From Cunninghamia lanceolata (Eukaryota > Streptophyta > Pinopsida > Cupressales > Cupressaceae): 64,000 nt of DNA. Positions 12,101 to 24,681 of the stretch are shown piece by piece. Each line of letters starts with the position of its first letter. Positions within the stretch are counted from its first letter, which is position 1. The notes under the pieces were generated by a model. It searched no databases. It worked only from the letters and a program-made list of their open reading frames with translations, and was not told where the DNA came from. The position numbers and the translations under genes were made by a program. The stretch lies in contig BSBN01001965.1 in NCBI GenBank assembly GCA_027924645.1, forward strand, positions 15,180,001-15,244,000, written 5' to 3'.

Positions 12101-12221
12101 GTCCATAATCTGGAGGTCCATCTTCATTATAGGGTACCCACAACTTGAAGATATTCCAATGTTATATAGGATAGCTGAGCTTTCTAGCTTTGTATTATGG
12201 GTGCAATCCTAGTTGATAACA
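9200..12221 (+). repeat. Gypsy 5' LTR, right part
   Basis: This aligns with 21809-24681. The first 270 bp are identical between copies, while the rest differs by around 7%. A 110-bp stretch at 11694-11803 has no counterpart in the 3' LTR. The LTR ends GATAACA. No supported gene lies inside; the small ORFs near 9462-10429 also occur, altered, in the other LTR. Confidence 0.9.
11694..11803. repeat. 110-bp insertion in gypsy 5' LTR
   Basis: The 3' LTR reads CGTATCACAGG without interruption, while this copy has 110 bp between CGTAT and CACAGG. The insert starts TGTAGACACCC and contains the inverted repeat AATTAAATAAAT / ATTTATTTAATT with a 3-nt spacer. It could be a small non-autonomous transposon or LTR fragment, or ancestral sequence lost from the 3' LTR. 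Confidence 0.6.
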
Positions 12222-12226
12222 GTTTT

Positions 12227-12244
12227 TGGCACACTCGGTGGGAC
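12227..12244 (+). other. Gypsy primer binding site candidate
   Basis: TGGCACACTCGGTGGGAC begins five bases after the LTR end. The TGG start and the position fit a primer binding site; I do not assign the tRNA. Confidence 0.75.
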
Positions 12245-12448
12245 ACTGAAACACGTTTCCGTCAAGAATTCAAATCTTTTTTATTGTTGTCCTAGTATAT
12301 GCAACAGTATTTTTACCCTTTTGAGGTGAGAAATTATACCTGGCGACTCTAATCTCTGATGTTTTGAAGCAGATTTAGTGAATTTAGCACATGAGAAGAG
12401 TGCAAATAAGAGGAAGTTGTTCTTCATTTGATTATTTATAGCTTTTGC

Positions 12449-14371
12449 CTCCAAGGAGAAGGGGTAGAATAGTAGCAAGGGCATCCAGTCCAACACTAAG
12501 GACCAGATCTACTCCCCCAAGGACTATAGAGTTTAATCAAGGTAATTTGGTGATAAATCTTTAGATTCAAACTCAACAAATACCTCAAGCTCCACCAATG
12601 GTGAGAGCATATCCATTTGTTACATTCAATACTGGCAGCCCACTGCTGCTTGCAACACATGATGATATTCATGTAGTAGCCTTGAGATGTTTTCCACTCT
12701 TTACAGGTGAGGATCAAACCACCCCAATTGAACATATAAAATATGTAGCCACACTGTGAGTAGTACATCACATCAAGATTACTGGTAGCATCTCTAAAAG
12801 GGAAGGCTCTTTAATGGTTCAGAGGTTTAGCCATTGGTTCTATCACATCATGGGACTTGTGGGGAGATGCTTTGAACAAATAATTTGAAGACAAATTGGA
12901 CAACTTGTCTTTGATGGAGTAGCTAAGCACAATAAAAAGAGCTCCTTAGGAGCATATGGCTAATTTTAACTTCAAATTTCAAAGGACATGGGACAGAATT
13001 GCAGAAACAGTAAGACTTATAGCTGAACATGCTTTTTTATACTTCCTTAGAGCATTAAATAGTGACAATGCTGTTATGGTACAATCAATGGATGGAACTT
13101 CATTACCATCTTCTTATGAGATTGCAATTAGAGCTAAAAACAACTTGATTCAGACATGCAAAATAGATCCAAGGTTGTCAATGCCTATCTTTCCTAAAAT
13201 ACAGCCATCAATTCCTTTACCAATCCAACCTTTAGCTATTGTACCTTCTATACTAGCTTTGGGTTACACAAATACATCTCAAAATAATCATGTTTCAGCC
13301 CCTTCCCAAGAACTTCAGGAGATAAAAGGGTTATTAAAAAATTTTAGTAATGAGTTGGTAAGTATAAAGAACTAGCAAGGCAAAAATTCTAGACCTTACC
13401 AACCTCCATATCAAGCAAATAGGCCTTCAAATCAAGCTAAACCTTAGCCTCAAAAGAGGAATTATAATCCAAGACCTTTTCAACCATATAATCCAAATAA
13501 TGTGAGTTCATCAAGGGAGATGGTTCCAATACAAAATAACCTGGTTCAAGACCATGAGCAATGCTTTCCATGCAACTAGCCTCATAGCCAATCATCTTGT
13601 CCAAATGGAGTGTTAAATCAGGCACTTATGGTGCAAAATTTCACTGTTGATTAGAAAAATAGTGGGCAACTGACTAATGAAGATGGTCAAAATGAAGTGG
13701 CTTTGATGAACTGGCAAGGAGAAGAGTTTTGTGGTGTCAATCAACATCAGAAATAGGGACAAAATCAGTCATATAACTCTATAGCAGAAAATACAACATC
13801 CAAGAAAAGGGCTATAGATTTGGGACAGTAGCCTAATCTAATGCAAAATCAGGCTTCTTCAAGTCAACACATAGGTATTTCATATATTCCCTTATAGTAA
13901 GTTCAAATTTTGCCAAGATAGCAAGCTGTAGAAAATAAAGACTAGCAAAAAGTTCAAACATAGCCACAAGTGTAAGGAGAGGCTGTTGTTCTAAAGGTAC
14001 AGTTGAAGGTAAATCCACCTTCTTTTAACATTTTACATCAAATGAAAAAGTCCAATATTACTATTTCAATGTGGGACTCTTTGGCTCTTCCTGGCTAAAG
14101 AGATTTATTAGAAAATGCATTAACACATCTTACTGTGTCAAATGGGCCAAGTAAGGATCAACAAAAGGTGAATATTGTAACTGATCAGCCAAAAGAAAAG
14201 CTATTAAATATGTTACAGCTAAACCAAGAAATCAAGACACCTCCTTATTATGTCACTTTGATTATTAGAGATCATCTTCTCCACAACTGCATGATAGATT
14301 CAGGGGCTAGCAATTCAGTGATGCCAAAGAAGATTGTTGACCAATTGAGTTTAAAATATGAACCACTTTAA
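12449..14371 (+). pseudogene. Gypsy gag and protease (broken)
   Basis: One reading frame with many in-frame stops spans this region. The gag part includes conserved-looking segments around TGSPLLLATHDD and a retrotransposon-gag-type helical block at 12950-13120, followed by a Gln/Asn/Pro-rich tail. No regular CCHC knuckle is seen; an irregular Cys/His cluster lies near 13555-13600. The protease active-site motif DSGAS is encoded at 14296-14310, in an HNCMIDSGAS context typical of plant gypsy aspartic proteases. The start codon is uncertain because a TAG precedes 12449. The product would form the particle core and process the polyprotein. Confidence 0.75.
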
Positions 14372-14408
14372 AGGAGTTGTTTAATCAGATGGATCAGCCA
14401 TCAATATA

Positions 14409-15340
14409 GTGGGAATAATCAAGGATTTAAATCTTATATTACATGCTCAAAATTTTACAATTCCACAAGAAGTGTATTTAATAGATCTTCTTGCTCACTT
14501 TGCATTATGTCTTTCTAGAGATTTTATAGGTAAGTTGGGAGGATATCTATCCTCTAATTGGTCACATTTGTTTTGTAGAATTGGATATGGTACAAAAGTG
14601 ACAATAAAGTCTGAATTGTTGGCTAAAGATCACATTGAGCCTTATAACCCCAACGTTGTTAATGCAAATCTCATGTTTCATGAGAAAGATCAGCAAGATC
14701 AGCTTGTTGTCCAAGATCCTAACACCCTTGTTGAAGGTATTGCAGACCTATTTTTAGATGAATGGATAGTCGAGAATCATGAAGTTAATATAGTTGAACA
14801 TATAGAACAAATGAACTTGGGCATTTACATGATTCACGAACAAGGTATTTCTATTCCAAATCTGATTAAAGATGCAAAAGTGCAGGAAAAATAACAGTCC
14901 AATGAGCTATGGAGTTTGTACTTCAATGGATCAAGGAGCAAAGTTAGTGCTGGGGGAGGTGCTGTGCTAGTTTCTCCAAGTGGTGAAAGATATTTTTTAG
15001 ATTTTTATTTTACTTTCAGTTGTTCAAATAATTTTGCTGAGTATGAGGCTGTTGTCCATGGTCTGGAATGGGCTAAAAAGTGAAATGTTAAGTGTCTTCA
15101 AGTGTTTTGGGATAGCGAATTAGTGGTCAATCAAGTAAGGGGTAATCATGCCACTAAAATGACCTATTAAAGTTGTATAAACATAGAGTATGGGACATGA
15201 TTGAGGAATTTGATGCATTTAATTTCTTATCTATACCAAGAGCTCAAAATAAACAAGCTGATAAACTAATTGCCATGGGAGCTGAGTTTGATATTCCAGC
15301 TGAAATAAAAAAATCTGCTATCTAGAACTATGTGAAAATT
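14409..15340 (+). pseudogene. Protease tail and upstream RNase H-like domain (gypsy, broken)
   Basis: A frameshift separates this from the DSGAS segment. The first 160 residues continue the protease region (IKDLNLIL, RDFIGKLGG). After the TAA at 14892 the same frame encodes an RNase H-like fold from about 14907: LYFNGS, AEYEAVVHGLEWA, DSELVVNQV and, after a further frameshift, NKQADKL. The first catalytic Asp of the usual YFDGS motif is Asn here, a single G-to-A change. The domain lies before RT instead of after it, an arrangement I associate with some plant Tat-type gypsy elements carrying an additional RNase H. Confidence 0.72.
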
Positions 15341-15836
15341 GGTGTTAGACAAGTTGTGCTAGATAATAACATTTATTGGTAGGTATTTAATAGTGATGAA
15401 CAAATTATCAGTTTCATGATTGAAGAAGCTGAATTTTTTAGCTTCTAATCAGCAAAAGTTATCTTAGCAGTATGAAGATCAAATTCTTCAACTTAAGACC
15501 AATAAATTACCAAAAGGTTTGGTAACTCTTGAATCAATCTTCAACTCAGATGATCAAAGTAGAAAAGAGAAAGCTAGTTTATCCATCAAACATGATCATT
15601 TTGAGTAGATTGAGATTTTCAAGGGCAAGCTATTAAAGCTTGGTAAGATATGTACCTTAGAAGAAAAACATGCATTTGTTTTTCTTTGTCAAGAATTTGT
15701 TGACGTGTTTTCTAGGGAATACCATGATTTGAAGGGTTTTGATCCTGAATTAGCTTAGCAAAGTATAGAGCTAGAGCCCAAGGCAAAACTGGTAAGACAG
15801 AAACAAAGACCTCTAAATCTAAAGTTAGAACATCTT

Positions 15837-16620
15837 ATGAAGGATGAATTAAGTAAACTCATTGAAAGTAATACCATCTTTCCAATTAAGCATACTTCAT
15901 GGGTGTCTAAACTTGTCTTTGTGAGAAAGAAAAATGGAGAAATCAGACTTTGTGTTGATTTCAAGGAACTTAATAGAGCTTCTCTTAAGGATCTTTACCC
16001 GTTGCCATCTATGGAAAAAAATTTACAAGTAGTATCTAGATCTGATGGTTTCTCTCTTTTAGATGGTTTTTTAGGTTATAACCAAATCTTGGTGAAGGAG
16101 GAGGATCAATTCAAGACTACATTTACAACAGTGGGGAACTATGGCATATAGGAAAATGCCATTTGGATTATCAAATATAGGAGCCACTTTTCAAAGAGCT
16201 ATGGGCATGGCTTTCAATGGTTTGATGAACAAGTTTGTAATGGTTTATATGGATGATATTATAGTTTTTTCAAAAAATGTTGATGATCATATTGTTCACT
16301 TGAGACAAATCTTTGAGACATGTAGAGAATATGGGGTTTCACTTAACCCAAAAAAGTGCATTTTTTCTGTTCATGAGGGCACATTATCTATAAGCATGGT
16401 ATTTCAATAGATCTTGAAAGAATTGCTGCTATTCTAGTATTACCTCTACCAGCCCACAAGAAAGGCTTGCAATGGTTTCTAGGTAGGATAAATTTTGTAA
16501 GAAGATTTATTCCTAATATTGCAGCTCTTCTACAACCACAAACTTCTATGCTCAGAAAAGGAATTAGTTTTAGTTGGACTAAAGAAGGGAAGAGCACTTT
16601 TTAGGAGATTAAGTAGTCCA
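15837..16620 (+). pseudogene. Gypsy reverse transcriptase (broken)
   Basis: RT motifs appear in order: WVSKLVFVRKKNGEIRLCVD, FKELNRAS, YPLPSMEKNL, FSLLDGFLGYNQI, then after a +1 shift near 16135 AYRKMPFGLSNIGATFQRA and the active site YMDD at 16246-16257, followed by HLRQIF and SLNPKKC. A second frame change follows near 16390, before the thumb-like segment GRINFVRRFIPNIAAL. The enzyme would copy element RNA into cDNA inside the particle. The family call is secure; the copy is non-functional. Confidence 0.92.
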
Positions 16621-17060
16621 TTGCAGCAGCTCCAACACTTATAAACCCAAATTTTAATAAATATTTTATTCTTTATGCATTTGGAAGTGTTGATACTATT
16701 TCAGCCATGTTATGTCAACAAAATAAAGGACTAGAACAACCTATTACATTTTTCAGCCAGGTTCTTCAAGATTATGAGGTAAAGTACTCTTTTGTTGAGA
16801 AACATATTCTAGTTGTGATCAAAAGTTTGAAAAAATTTAGGCATATGCTCTCTAGCAACAAAATTCAGTTGTTGGTTGCTGATCATATTATTAAAGGTTT
16901 ATTGTTGAGTAAGGATATAAATGATAAACGAGCAGGTTAGATAAACTAGGTAATGGAGTATGATGTTAATGTTACGGTTACAAAGCTGGTTAGAGGCAAA
17001 GGCTTATGTGAGGAGCTAGCAAGAAATGTAGAGAACAACAAAGAACCTAAGGAGTAGACT
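16621..17060 (+). pseudogene. Gypsy RNase H following RT (degenerate)
   Basis: FILYAFGSVDTISAML occupies the place of the usual LYTDAS start, so the first catalytic Asp is gone. PITFFSQVLQDYEVKYSFVEK is the typical segment around the catalytic Glu, and HMLSSNKIQLLVADH follows. The loss of the catalytic residue, together with a second RNase H-like domain upstream, fits the idea that the connected RNase H has become a tether in Tat-type elements (inference). Confidence 0.7.
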
Positions 17061-17480
17061 TTTTGGTGCTAGAAGATGATGAATCAACTACTATTCCAAT
17101 TTCCTCTACAAACTAGGTTTAGCAGATAATTCATTATCTTAACACTGGTGACTGTCTTGAAGGTTTGGACAATGCAAAGAGGAGACACTTTAGATTGTAG
17201 GCCATTCCTTATGTTGTCATTGATGGGGTTTTATACATAAAGGATTATCATGGAGTTCAGTTAAGGTGCATTGAGCCAAATCAGATTGATAAAATTCTAG
17301 AAGAATTTCATGATGGACCTTCTAGAGGTCATTTCTCTGCTAGAACAATAGCTCTTAAGATTATGAGAGTTGGATATTCCTGGCCTGATATATTTAGAGA
17401 TAATCATGCTTGGGTCAGAAAATGCACTAAATGCTCTTTATTTGTAGGAAGACCAAGGCTTGCAGCATTACGTTTACATC
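17061..17480 (+). pseudogene. Gypsy integrase, zinc-binding N-terminal part
   Basis: An HHCC-type domain is encoded at about 17290-17440: EEFHDGPSRGHFSA, then IALKIMRVGYSWPDIFRD and KCTKC. The reading is interrupted by TAG codons upstream and ends where a solo LTR is inserted. Integrase core coding resumes at 18586. Confidence 0.85.
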
Positions 17481-18580
17481 TATTGATAACTAAGAGGGGG
17501 GAGGGTGAATCAACTATCTTAATTATTCTAGCTTTCTAAACTTTCTTAATAATTAATGCAGCATCAATTCAAATAAGCAAACATAACTATGAAATGGAAA
17601 TGCACATGGCACAATATTTTTGATGTGGAAACCCTGTTAAGGGAGAAAACCATGGGCTGATTAACCCAAGATTGTATTCTCTGTTAGAAGAATAGAAATA
17701 CAAAATGGCACTTGCCAATTAGGGCTTACTGCCTGAGTACACTGCTCACAAGAGGCTCACTACCTACAAGAGACTCATTGTCTACAAGTTGTAAGAGGAA
17801 TAAAAAGATCCTTGAACTGATGAGAGGCATCCACATATGTTGAGATTTAGTTCCGGTTAGGCTCAATACACTGATCTACTACACTTCATCCTTCCTCTTC
17901 TTTGGTGCTATTGACCTGTCACATATTGGACCTATCTTACTACTTTCACACTGTTCTTCTGCTTTTCTTCACACACCACACCACACGACACACACCTTCA
18001 TACTGAAATCAATCTGGTATATATATATATGCACCAAGGATTTCATCCACTTTCTAGTCAGTATCTGGAATAGTCAATATTTATCCAAATTTTGATATGT
18101 CAGCTGAATCCTTACTTATCAAGTGATGTGTATAAAAGAGATGCTTATAGAAGTTATCTAACATGTCAGCCAATCATGGATGATACCTTAAGAACCTTGA
18201 TCACCATCAACAACTCATCCGGATTGAGGTCTGATACTCTACCGGTCAGTTCTTCCTCTGTCAACTCTGCCAAACCGGACCTGATACTTAGATGCTCATA
18301 TCTCTTCACTCTTACATCACCAGAGGCTCAATCCCTGGAATCTATCAGTTAATGTATTCCTCTTGACTTCCCCAAGTTCACACTTTACAAAGATACTTTC
18401 TCTAAGAGATCTAGACCTAACTGTCAGACCTTGCTGTATGCTCTGTTCTTGCTTACTCGACCAAAGTATTCTTCAATTTGACTTCCGGTAAAGATACACC
18501 ATGTCTTGCAGATGTGTGGAATGGTCTTTGTTGCCATTAATGACAACACCAATGAGGCCACACAGTGTCTCTTGCCAACA
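17481..18580 (-). mobile_element. Solo LTR of the element 1-related family, in gypsy integrase
   Basis: The 1100-bp insert starts TATTGATAAC and ends CTTGCCAACA, the reverse complement of an LTR running from TGTTGGCAAG to CAATA. Perfect 5-bp duplications ACATC flank it at 17476-17480 and 18581-18585. Length and ends match the element 1 LTR, but the body is diverged, including GGCAGTAAGCC-like motifs. It contains no internal region, so it arose by recombination between the two LTRs of an inserted element. Confidence 0.92.
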
Positions 18581-18585
18581 ACATC

Positions 18586-19377
18586 CAATTCAAGTGGAAC
18601 AACCCTTTACGTTGTGGGGGCTTGATTTTATTGGGCCTATTAACCCACCTTCAAGTGTAGGGCATAAATGGATATTAAAAGCAACAGATTATTTTACAAA
18701 GTGGATAGAAGTTGTTGCATTAAAGGAGGCAAATGAGACTTCTGTTTTGAATTTCTACCAAGATTTGGTTTCTAGGTTTGGTACTCTCGATTCTATCATA
18801 TCTAATAATGCATTAGCATTCATAGGTTTAAAATTTTGAGATTGGTCAGTTAAGGACAACATATATCTGAATACCTCTTCAAATTATTACCCTCAGGGTA
18901 ATGGACAGGAAGAGTCCACTAATAAAAACTTGATCAAGATCATCAAGAAGAGAATCCAAGAAAACTAGAGGACCTGACATGATAAACTAAAGTTAGCCCT
19001 TTGGGTAGATAGGATTACACCTAAGAGAGCTACAAGAAATTCATCTTATGTTCTTACATATGGAAAAGAGGCCAAAATTCCTATCTTAGTAGAATTACCA
19101 ACCTGAACATGATCAAGGAACTAGATTTCCTAGAAGAGAAACCTATGGAACATTTGATAAGAAAGCAATCCCAAGAGCTTTCAAAGAAGGAGATCTGGTG
19201 TTTAAATGTGATGAAATTAAGAACAAACCTAGTAAACACACCAATTTTGATGCCATGTGGGATGGCCCATACATTATCAAAGAATGCAAACAACATAATG
19301 CATTTAAGCTCTCAAGGTTGGATGGAGAGGTGTTTCCTATCCCTGTCAACAGAATTCACCTTAAACAGTGTTACTAA
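18586..19377 (+). pseudogene. Gypsy integrase core and C-terminus (broken)
   Basis: The core reads WGLDFIGPINPPS, HKWILKATDYFTKWIE, SRFGTLDSIISNNALAF and NGQEESTNKNL, giving the D-D-E catalytic pattern with the second Asp replaced by Asn (SNN for SDN). A frame change near 19100 leads to the C-terminal region with FKEGDLVFK, MWDGPYIIKE and PVNRIHLKQCY, ending with TAA at 19375-19377. No chromodomain follows. Confidence 0.85.
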
Positions 19378-19951
19378 AGATCAGTTTGTAGATGTACTAT
19401 AGTAGAATAGAAGTTTTTAGTTAATAAGTACCCATGACACATTCATTTTAGTTATTTTTTATTTTTCCAAGAAGTGTTGATGCACAGTTTGCTAGCCCTA
19501 TCTTAAACAGTGCCATGATAGTTTTTTTCAAGTTTTGTTTTTATTGCTGTATATGTCTCAACAACTGAGTTATAGAAGTTTTCTATGTACAAGGACAAGA
19601 ATTGACTCATATGCCCAATGGATTGTTTAGGCTACTGATCCAATATGCTTTGCAGGTAAGCATTCAACATAAATCACAAGAAATATTACCAAATTTCACT
19701 TACAACTCAATTTGGTAGAGCATAAACAGTTGATTGCATCAAAGGTGAAAGGTATTCCAACAAATTTTTGCTAAGGCTTAACCATTGCATATGAACGATT
19801 TCAAATGGAATTTAGTTTTTATTATGCAATGTTTTACTATAGAAGGACATTACATAAATTGCATGATATTGTTGTCTTTCATTCATTTTGTAATGAAAAT
19901 GTATACAAGATTGCATAAATATTGTTGTTTTATACATTGAGAGGAAAAGAA
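19378..19951 (+). other. Gypsy 3' untranslated region and candidate polypurine tract
   Basis: No ORF. The purine run GAGAGGAAAAGAA at 19939-19951 is followed by TG and is the best candidate for polypurine tract and LTR start, but the matching 5' LTR start lies outside the window, so this cannot be confirmed here. Confidence 0.4.
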
Positions 19952-22900
19952 TGCTTAAATGTCCCACACAAGCCATGGGAGTAGCTAAATTAATGCAACA
20001 TAAACATAGACTATACAACTAAAGATAAAAGTAGGAAAATATATGAGGAGAAAGTATATCCATCATGGCATGTGGCACAGTCTTGTGTTGATCTTCTTTG
20101 TTCCCAGCTCCTCCTTGTTGTTGATATTCAGATGAACCTACATGATGATGAAAGGATTGGGTTAGAGCTCTAGATATAAATCTCATCATATGTACTATCA
20201 ACAAAAGTATAGCATATATCTATGATGCATTTGATCAGCTAAGCAATTATGAAAGTATGCAGGAGAGCCAAAATCAAATCATCAAATGAAAGTCAAATCA
20301 TCAGGAACAACAGCAAGCTTCATTGTTTTATCTAACTTGTTTGTTCATTGTGTAGGTATAGGTGAAATATATCAAGATCAATCACTATAATAGTATGTGG
20401 GGAAAATGTGGCTCCCACAAGGCTTGAGCCCAGCATACTACTCTCCCTATGTTTATTGAGAGGGTTAACAAAGGTATACTTCACACTGCAAAGAGAGGTA
20501 AAGATAGAAGTGGAAGGTATAGGTTGTAAGTGCATCAACATGACTGCTATCACATTACAGGAAGGAACAATAAGTAAGAAGAGGCAGTTGACTTTTCAAG
20601 TTCTTCTGAGTATTGATGGTAAAAGGAAAAAAATTAAAACTATGAAGAACTAGTCTAAGACAACAGTCACCATATGACTGTCATAGTCAGGTAGTTTTGA
20701 TTTGAGGCTAGAGGCAGATAGTTGAAGACTATTTCAAAGAATTTGAGCAAGGAATATATGACAAGGCTTTCCTTGGGATCATATGGTTGAGGTGAGAGAG
20801 AATACAAGTAAATACAACCATCATAAATAGTTCGACAATGGTAAATGATAGTATACAAATATAAAGAAGTCATAACAACCATCTATAAGGATGTAACAAG
20901 GTGCCAGGAAAGTCATGCTTTACCTTCTAAGAACTAGTCAGTACTGATGCACAACTAATAGAGCAGCAAATAAGAATCAAAAGGAGCAATCCATCAAGAT
21001 AGCACTCCACTATGTTCATGATGAAAAGTTAACAATGCATTTGAATTAAGGAGGTAAGTATGCAAATAAAACAGTCATTTTTTTATCATGAAGGAAACAA
21101 CAAGACTTATGACAGTCAAGTGTAGATAGGTGTACAGTCAAAGAGAAATGCCATTCACAAGTATTTGAAGTGATAGTCCTATTTGAAATGAGTCTACTAG
21201 CAAAGTATAGTGATATCATATGCAATGTATAGCTATGCAAACGAGGACAGTCGCTTGAGGGAAGTAGTACAGTCACAAATGACATAAAGTAGTCATGTTA
21301 GCAACAGTACAATCTAATGAGTGGTATACTATTATGTTATTGCCCAGTGGACTAATGCAAGCATTGAAAGTGCATAAAACTATACCAGGTCAGAAGGACA
21401 TCATATAGTCATCATAACATTCAAAAGCCTATACAGTAACCAAACAGAACAAATATCTACTAGTTTTGCTAGGAAAGAGGTGTGAAATTGCTATTAAATG
21501 TTTAAACATTGAGATGGATGACATTTAGGTAGAATAGTTTCATATTGGTATGATAATCATACACTGCATAGGGACAGTCACTCCAAAGTGATATCAGGTA
21601 GCTAAGATAGTCATTATGACAACCATCTAGAAAAGTAATCATATAGGTTTTTTGACAGTCACAGTCATGAAGATTAGATAAGGACACAACCATAAAAGCA
21701 ATCCATCAGGAAGGGAAACAATGTTAGTAGATATAGAGATAGTTCTATCTAACCCTACAAAGTAAGCCTTATAAGAGGTTTCAAGCAAAGGTAGGGTGGT
21801 GGTTGTCACATATGCCTAAGCATTACCACTCCATCATGTCCAAATAAAGAGTTACAAGGCTTGTGATTAGGTGATAGAAGACAATGTTAGTTTCATGAAA
21901 AATCCCAAAATCAATCATAAGAGATTTATCATTGTTATATGTTAGAGTTAACACCATGCAATCATTAAAGGAACTACATCATTACAAGAGAATATCAGCC
22001 CTAGACTCTTGATGCATGGTCATTGATAGTTGAGCAAGCCTTAATATGAGTGACTGTCATAGAAGATCAAAGAAATGCCATATCAACTTGTAGGAAGCAC
22101 TTCATTTCTTCATCAGAGCAAAGATCACTATCATGGTCTCTTGGGATAGTCAAACATGCATATATAGGGCATCCATGATGTGGAGCTAGATCTTCAAATA
22201 TGGTAACAAGCATGAAGAGAAACCCTAACAAAGGATTATGAACAGCCACCTACCCAGGAGCCATGAAGAGAAGCCATTTCTTGAGGGCACAAAACACAGC
22301 ATAATAGAGACATAATGAAACATTCTCTCACCACTATCATTCAGGAAATGAAGCATAACATGTAATAAAAGTAGAAAGAAGGTTCATTCTTTTAACTTTT
22401 TGTGCATAAAGAGACCCATCAAAAGTAAAGAAATGGCTTATAGGAAAACCATGAAGATAGAGGGTTGTGAAATACAAACCCTAGTTCTAGAAGAGCATTT
22501 AAAAGAAGGTCATGAAGTCTTAAAGGTTTTCCAAGTTTTCTTTCACAGTTTTCATAAAAAAAAGTCTAACAGCAATGCAAAGAGAGCAACTTACCAAAAA
22601 ATAAAGCACAACAGTAGCAAAAAAAGGAATGATATGCTACAGTTTTCACATCATAAGAACAGTAAGAGATTGGTAAGGTTTTTATTTTCACCATTCAAAA
22701 TAAGCTTCAATATGAACTATTGAATAAAAACTTAATAATGTATAAATAAGCCATAGAGAGTGGTGAAGTTCCAGGACTAGAGCACACCAGAATCACTCTC
22801 ATAGTAGAGTGAAGGAAATCCAAAAGAAGTCTACCAAGATCTCCTCTATCACTATGTCTTTCCAGCAAACAAAAGAGAAACAATGAATAGAAAAAGAAGC

Positions 22901-24681
22901 TTATTTGTTTTCCTTTGACAAATTGGTGAAAATAGTAAAAACTTACCAGTAGAGCAGAGAGAAGTGGCTTCATGTATACAAAAGCAGCTCCAAAAGCTTT
23001 CAAAACTCTTAGAGAACCCTCACATAGAGACTTCAAACCCTAGGTTGGTGGCAGAGTAGAGCCAAGAGAAAAGAATGAAAGAATGAAATGAATGAATTTA
23101 GGTTTTTCTTCATGTTTTACCAAGTTGCCCTAGCCCGAGCTATGGATTTTTACTTGTGTTTTGTTGGAAAATCATTGCAGAAATAAAATGTGCCCATGGT
23201 TTAAGACTTTTAAGTTGAAAGGCCTAATCATTTTTTAGGAGCCCATGGTTTGAGTGATGCATGTGGTGGCATGGGAATCATAAGGATTAGGAAATATTTT
23301 AAAAAAAAATTTATAAGGTTTCAAATCCTCAAGACAAACATAATTCTATATTCTAACTATGGTGGGAGGATTATGAAAGCAAGGAGGTCCCTTTAACCTT
23401 GTTGCATACCTTAGACAAATTTGAAGCCATTGAAGACTTTTGACAATGAAAGGGTAGAATAGAGAATTGTTTTCTTTCTTGTGCCAAGGAAGAGGTTAAT
23501 TTTTTGTCTCTAGAAGTTTGCATTTTAATTTAACTCTATCTCCTATATTTACACCATCGTTGGACAATTTTTTGTAATCTTGCGATATTAAATGCAATAA
23601 AATTTTAAATTGCTTTAATAATTGCTACATAATAAACATAGGAGGATATCATGCTCTCATAACACTTATTAAATCAATCATATTGATTACATTTAATAAT
23701 TGCTAGTTTAGTTTATTTTCACCTCTCGATCATGCAAATAGAGAGAGAGTTAAACTAAAATGCAAACTCAGATCTTTGGAGTGATTTTCCTTGATTTATG
23801 GTCAAACAAAATGACAGCAACAGTTTGGAGATATTCTATCTTGTTTTGGAACACTTGAAACCCTTATTTTTAGTGATTTTCTATTGTGCTCGTGAGAGAG
23901 ATATTTTGAGTGGAGTTGATTTTAGTTGACTCGGGAGAGTCCCTTGGGGTTTCTTTTTGTATTATAGAAGAAAAGTTTAGTTTTTTTCCTCAGTTGTTGC
24001 CTTTTTTTCTCTCTTGTGCATTACAGAGAGATAAAGTTTTGTAACTCATTTTAGAGATTTATATAGAGCAGCAGATTATAGGTTACTTTTTTTTGTCATT
24101 TATGCTTTATTTTCCCGCTATTTTAATTCATGATCTATTAGTTTTACCTCTTCAAATAATGCAAATGTATTTGTGAATGATTTTGATGAAGTTATTGTGT
24201 TTTAATCATAAAAACATATAGTTTTGTCTCATTCATTATTGTACATCAACAAAAGTAATTTCGTATCACAGGTCTTAGGTTGTGCTCATATTCATTCTGT
24301 TCTTCAAGTTGTGGAAGATTGTTGTCCTTTTGAAAAGACAGATTGTTTATCCTTCTTTAGAAACATTATGGTGATCAAATTGCTCATCTCCGAACTATGC
24401 AAACAATTTTTCTGAAAATAGTTTTGAACTAGTCTACAAGTTCTATTGTCATTTAAATGTATCACCATCCTTTTAAATTTAGTTTTATCAGTTCATTTCA
24501 AAGCCTTCTAACCCTTTTCCTTCAAAATCATTAATTCATTAGAAAATAAAAAAGGAACCAACCCATAATCTGGAGGTCTATCTTCATTATAGGGTACCCA
24601 CAACCTGGAGATATTCCAATGTTACATAAGATTGCTGAGCTTTCTAGCTTTGCATTACGGGTGCAATCCTAGTTGATAACA
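19952..24681 (+). repeat. Gypsy 3' LTR (start uncertain)
   Basis: From 21678 onward this matches the 5' LTR at 1-118 and 9200-12221. The part from 19952 to 21677 cannot be compared because its partner lies before the window. The LTR ends GATAACA at 24681 and is followed by ATGTT. Repeated ACAGTCA motifs occur between about 20650 and 21670. Small ORFs on both strands show no conservation that I could see. Confidence 0.75.

Larger units (their letters stand above)
1..24681 (+). mobile_element. Ty3/gypsy LTR retrotransposon, 5' end outside window
   Basis: Two long direct repeats (1-118 joined to 9200-12221, and 21678-24681) flank a gypsy-type gag-pol relic and both end in GATAACA, so they are the LTRs. 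The primer site follows the left LTR at once. Pol carries an integrase after RT, which is the gypsy order. No chromodomain is visible after integrase, and the long LTRs plus an extra RNase H-like domain favour the Tat/Athila side of the family (inference). The copy is dead, with many stops and several frameshifts. It was later split by element 1 in the 5' LTR and by a solo LTR in integrase. The 5 bp after the 3' LTR are ATGTT; the matching left duplication lies outside the window. Confidence 0.88.

Noticed and set aside
18092..18352. ORF of 86 codons inside the solo LTR
   Set aside because: It lies wholly in LTR sequence in antisense direction and lacks motifs.
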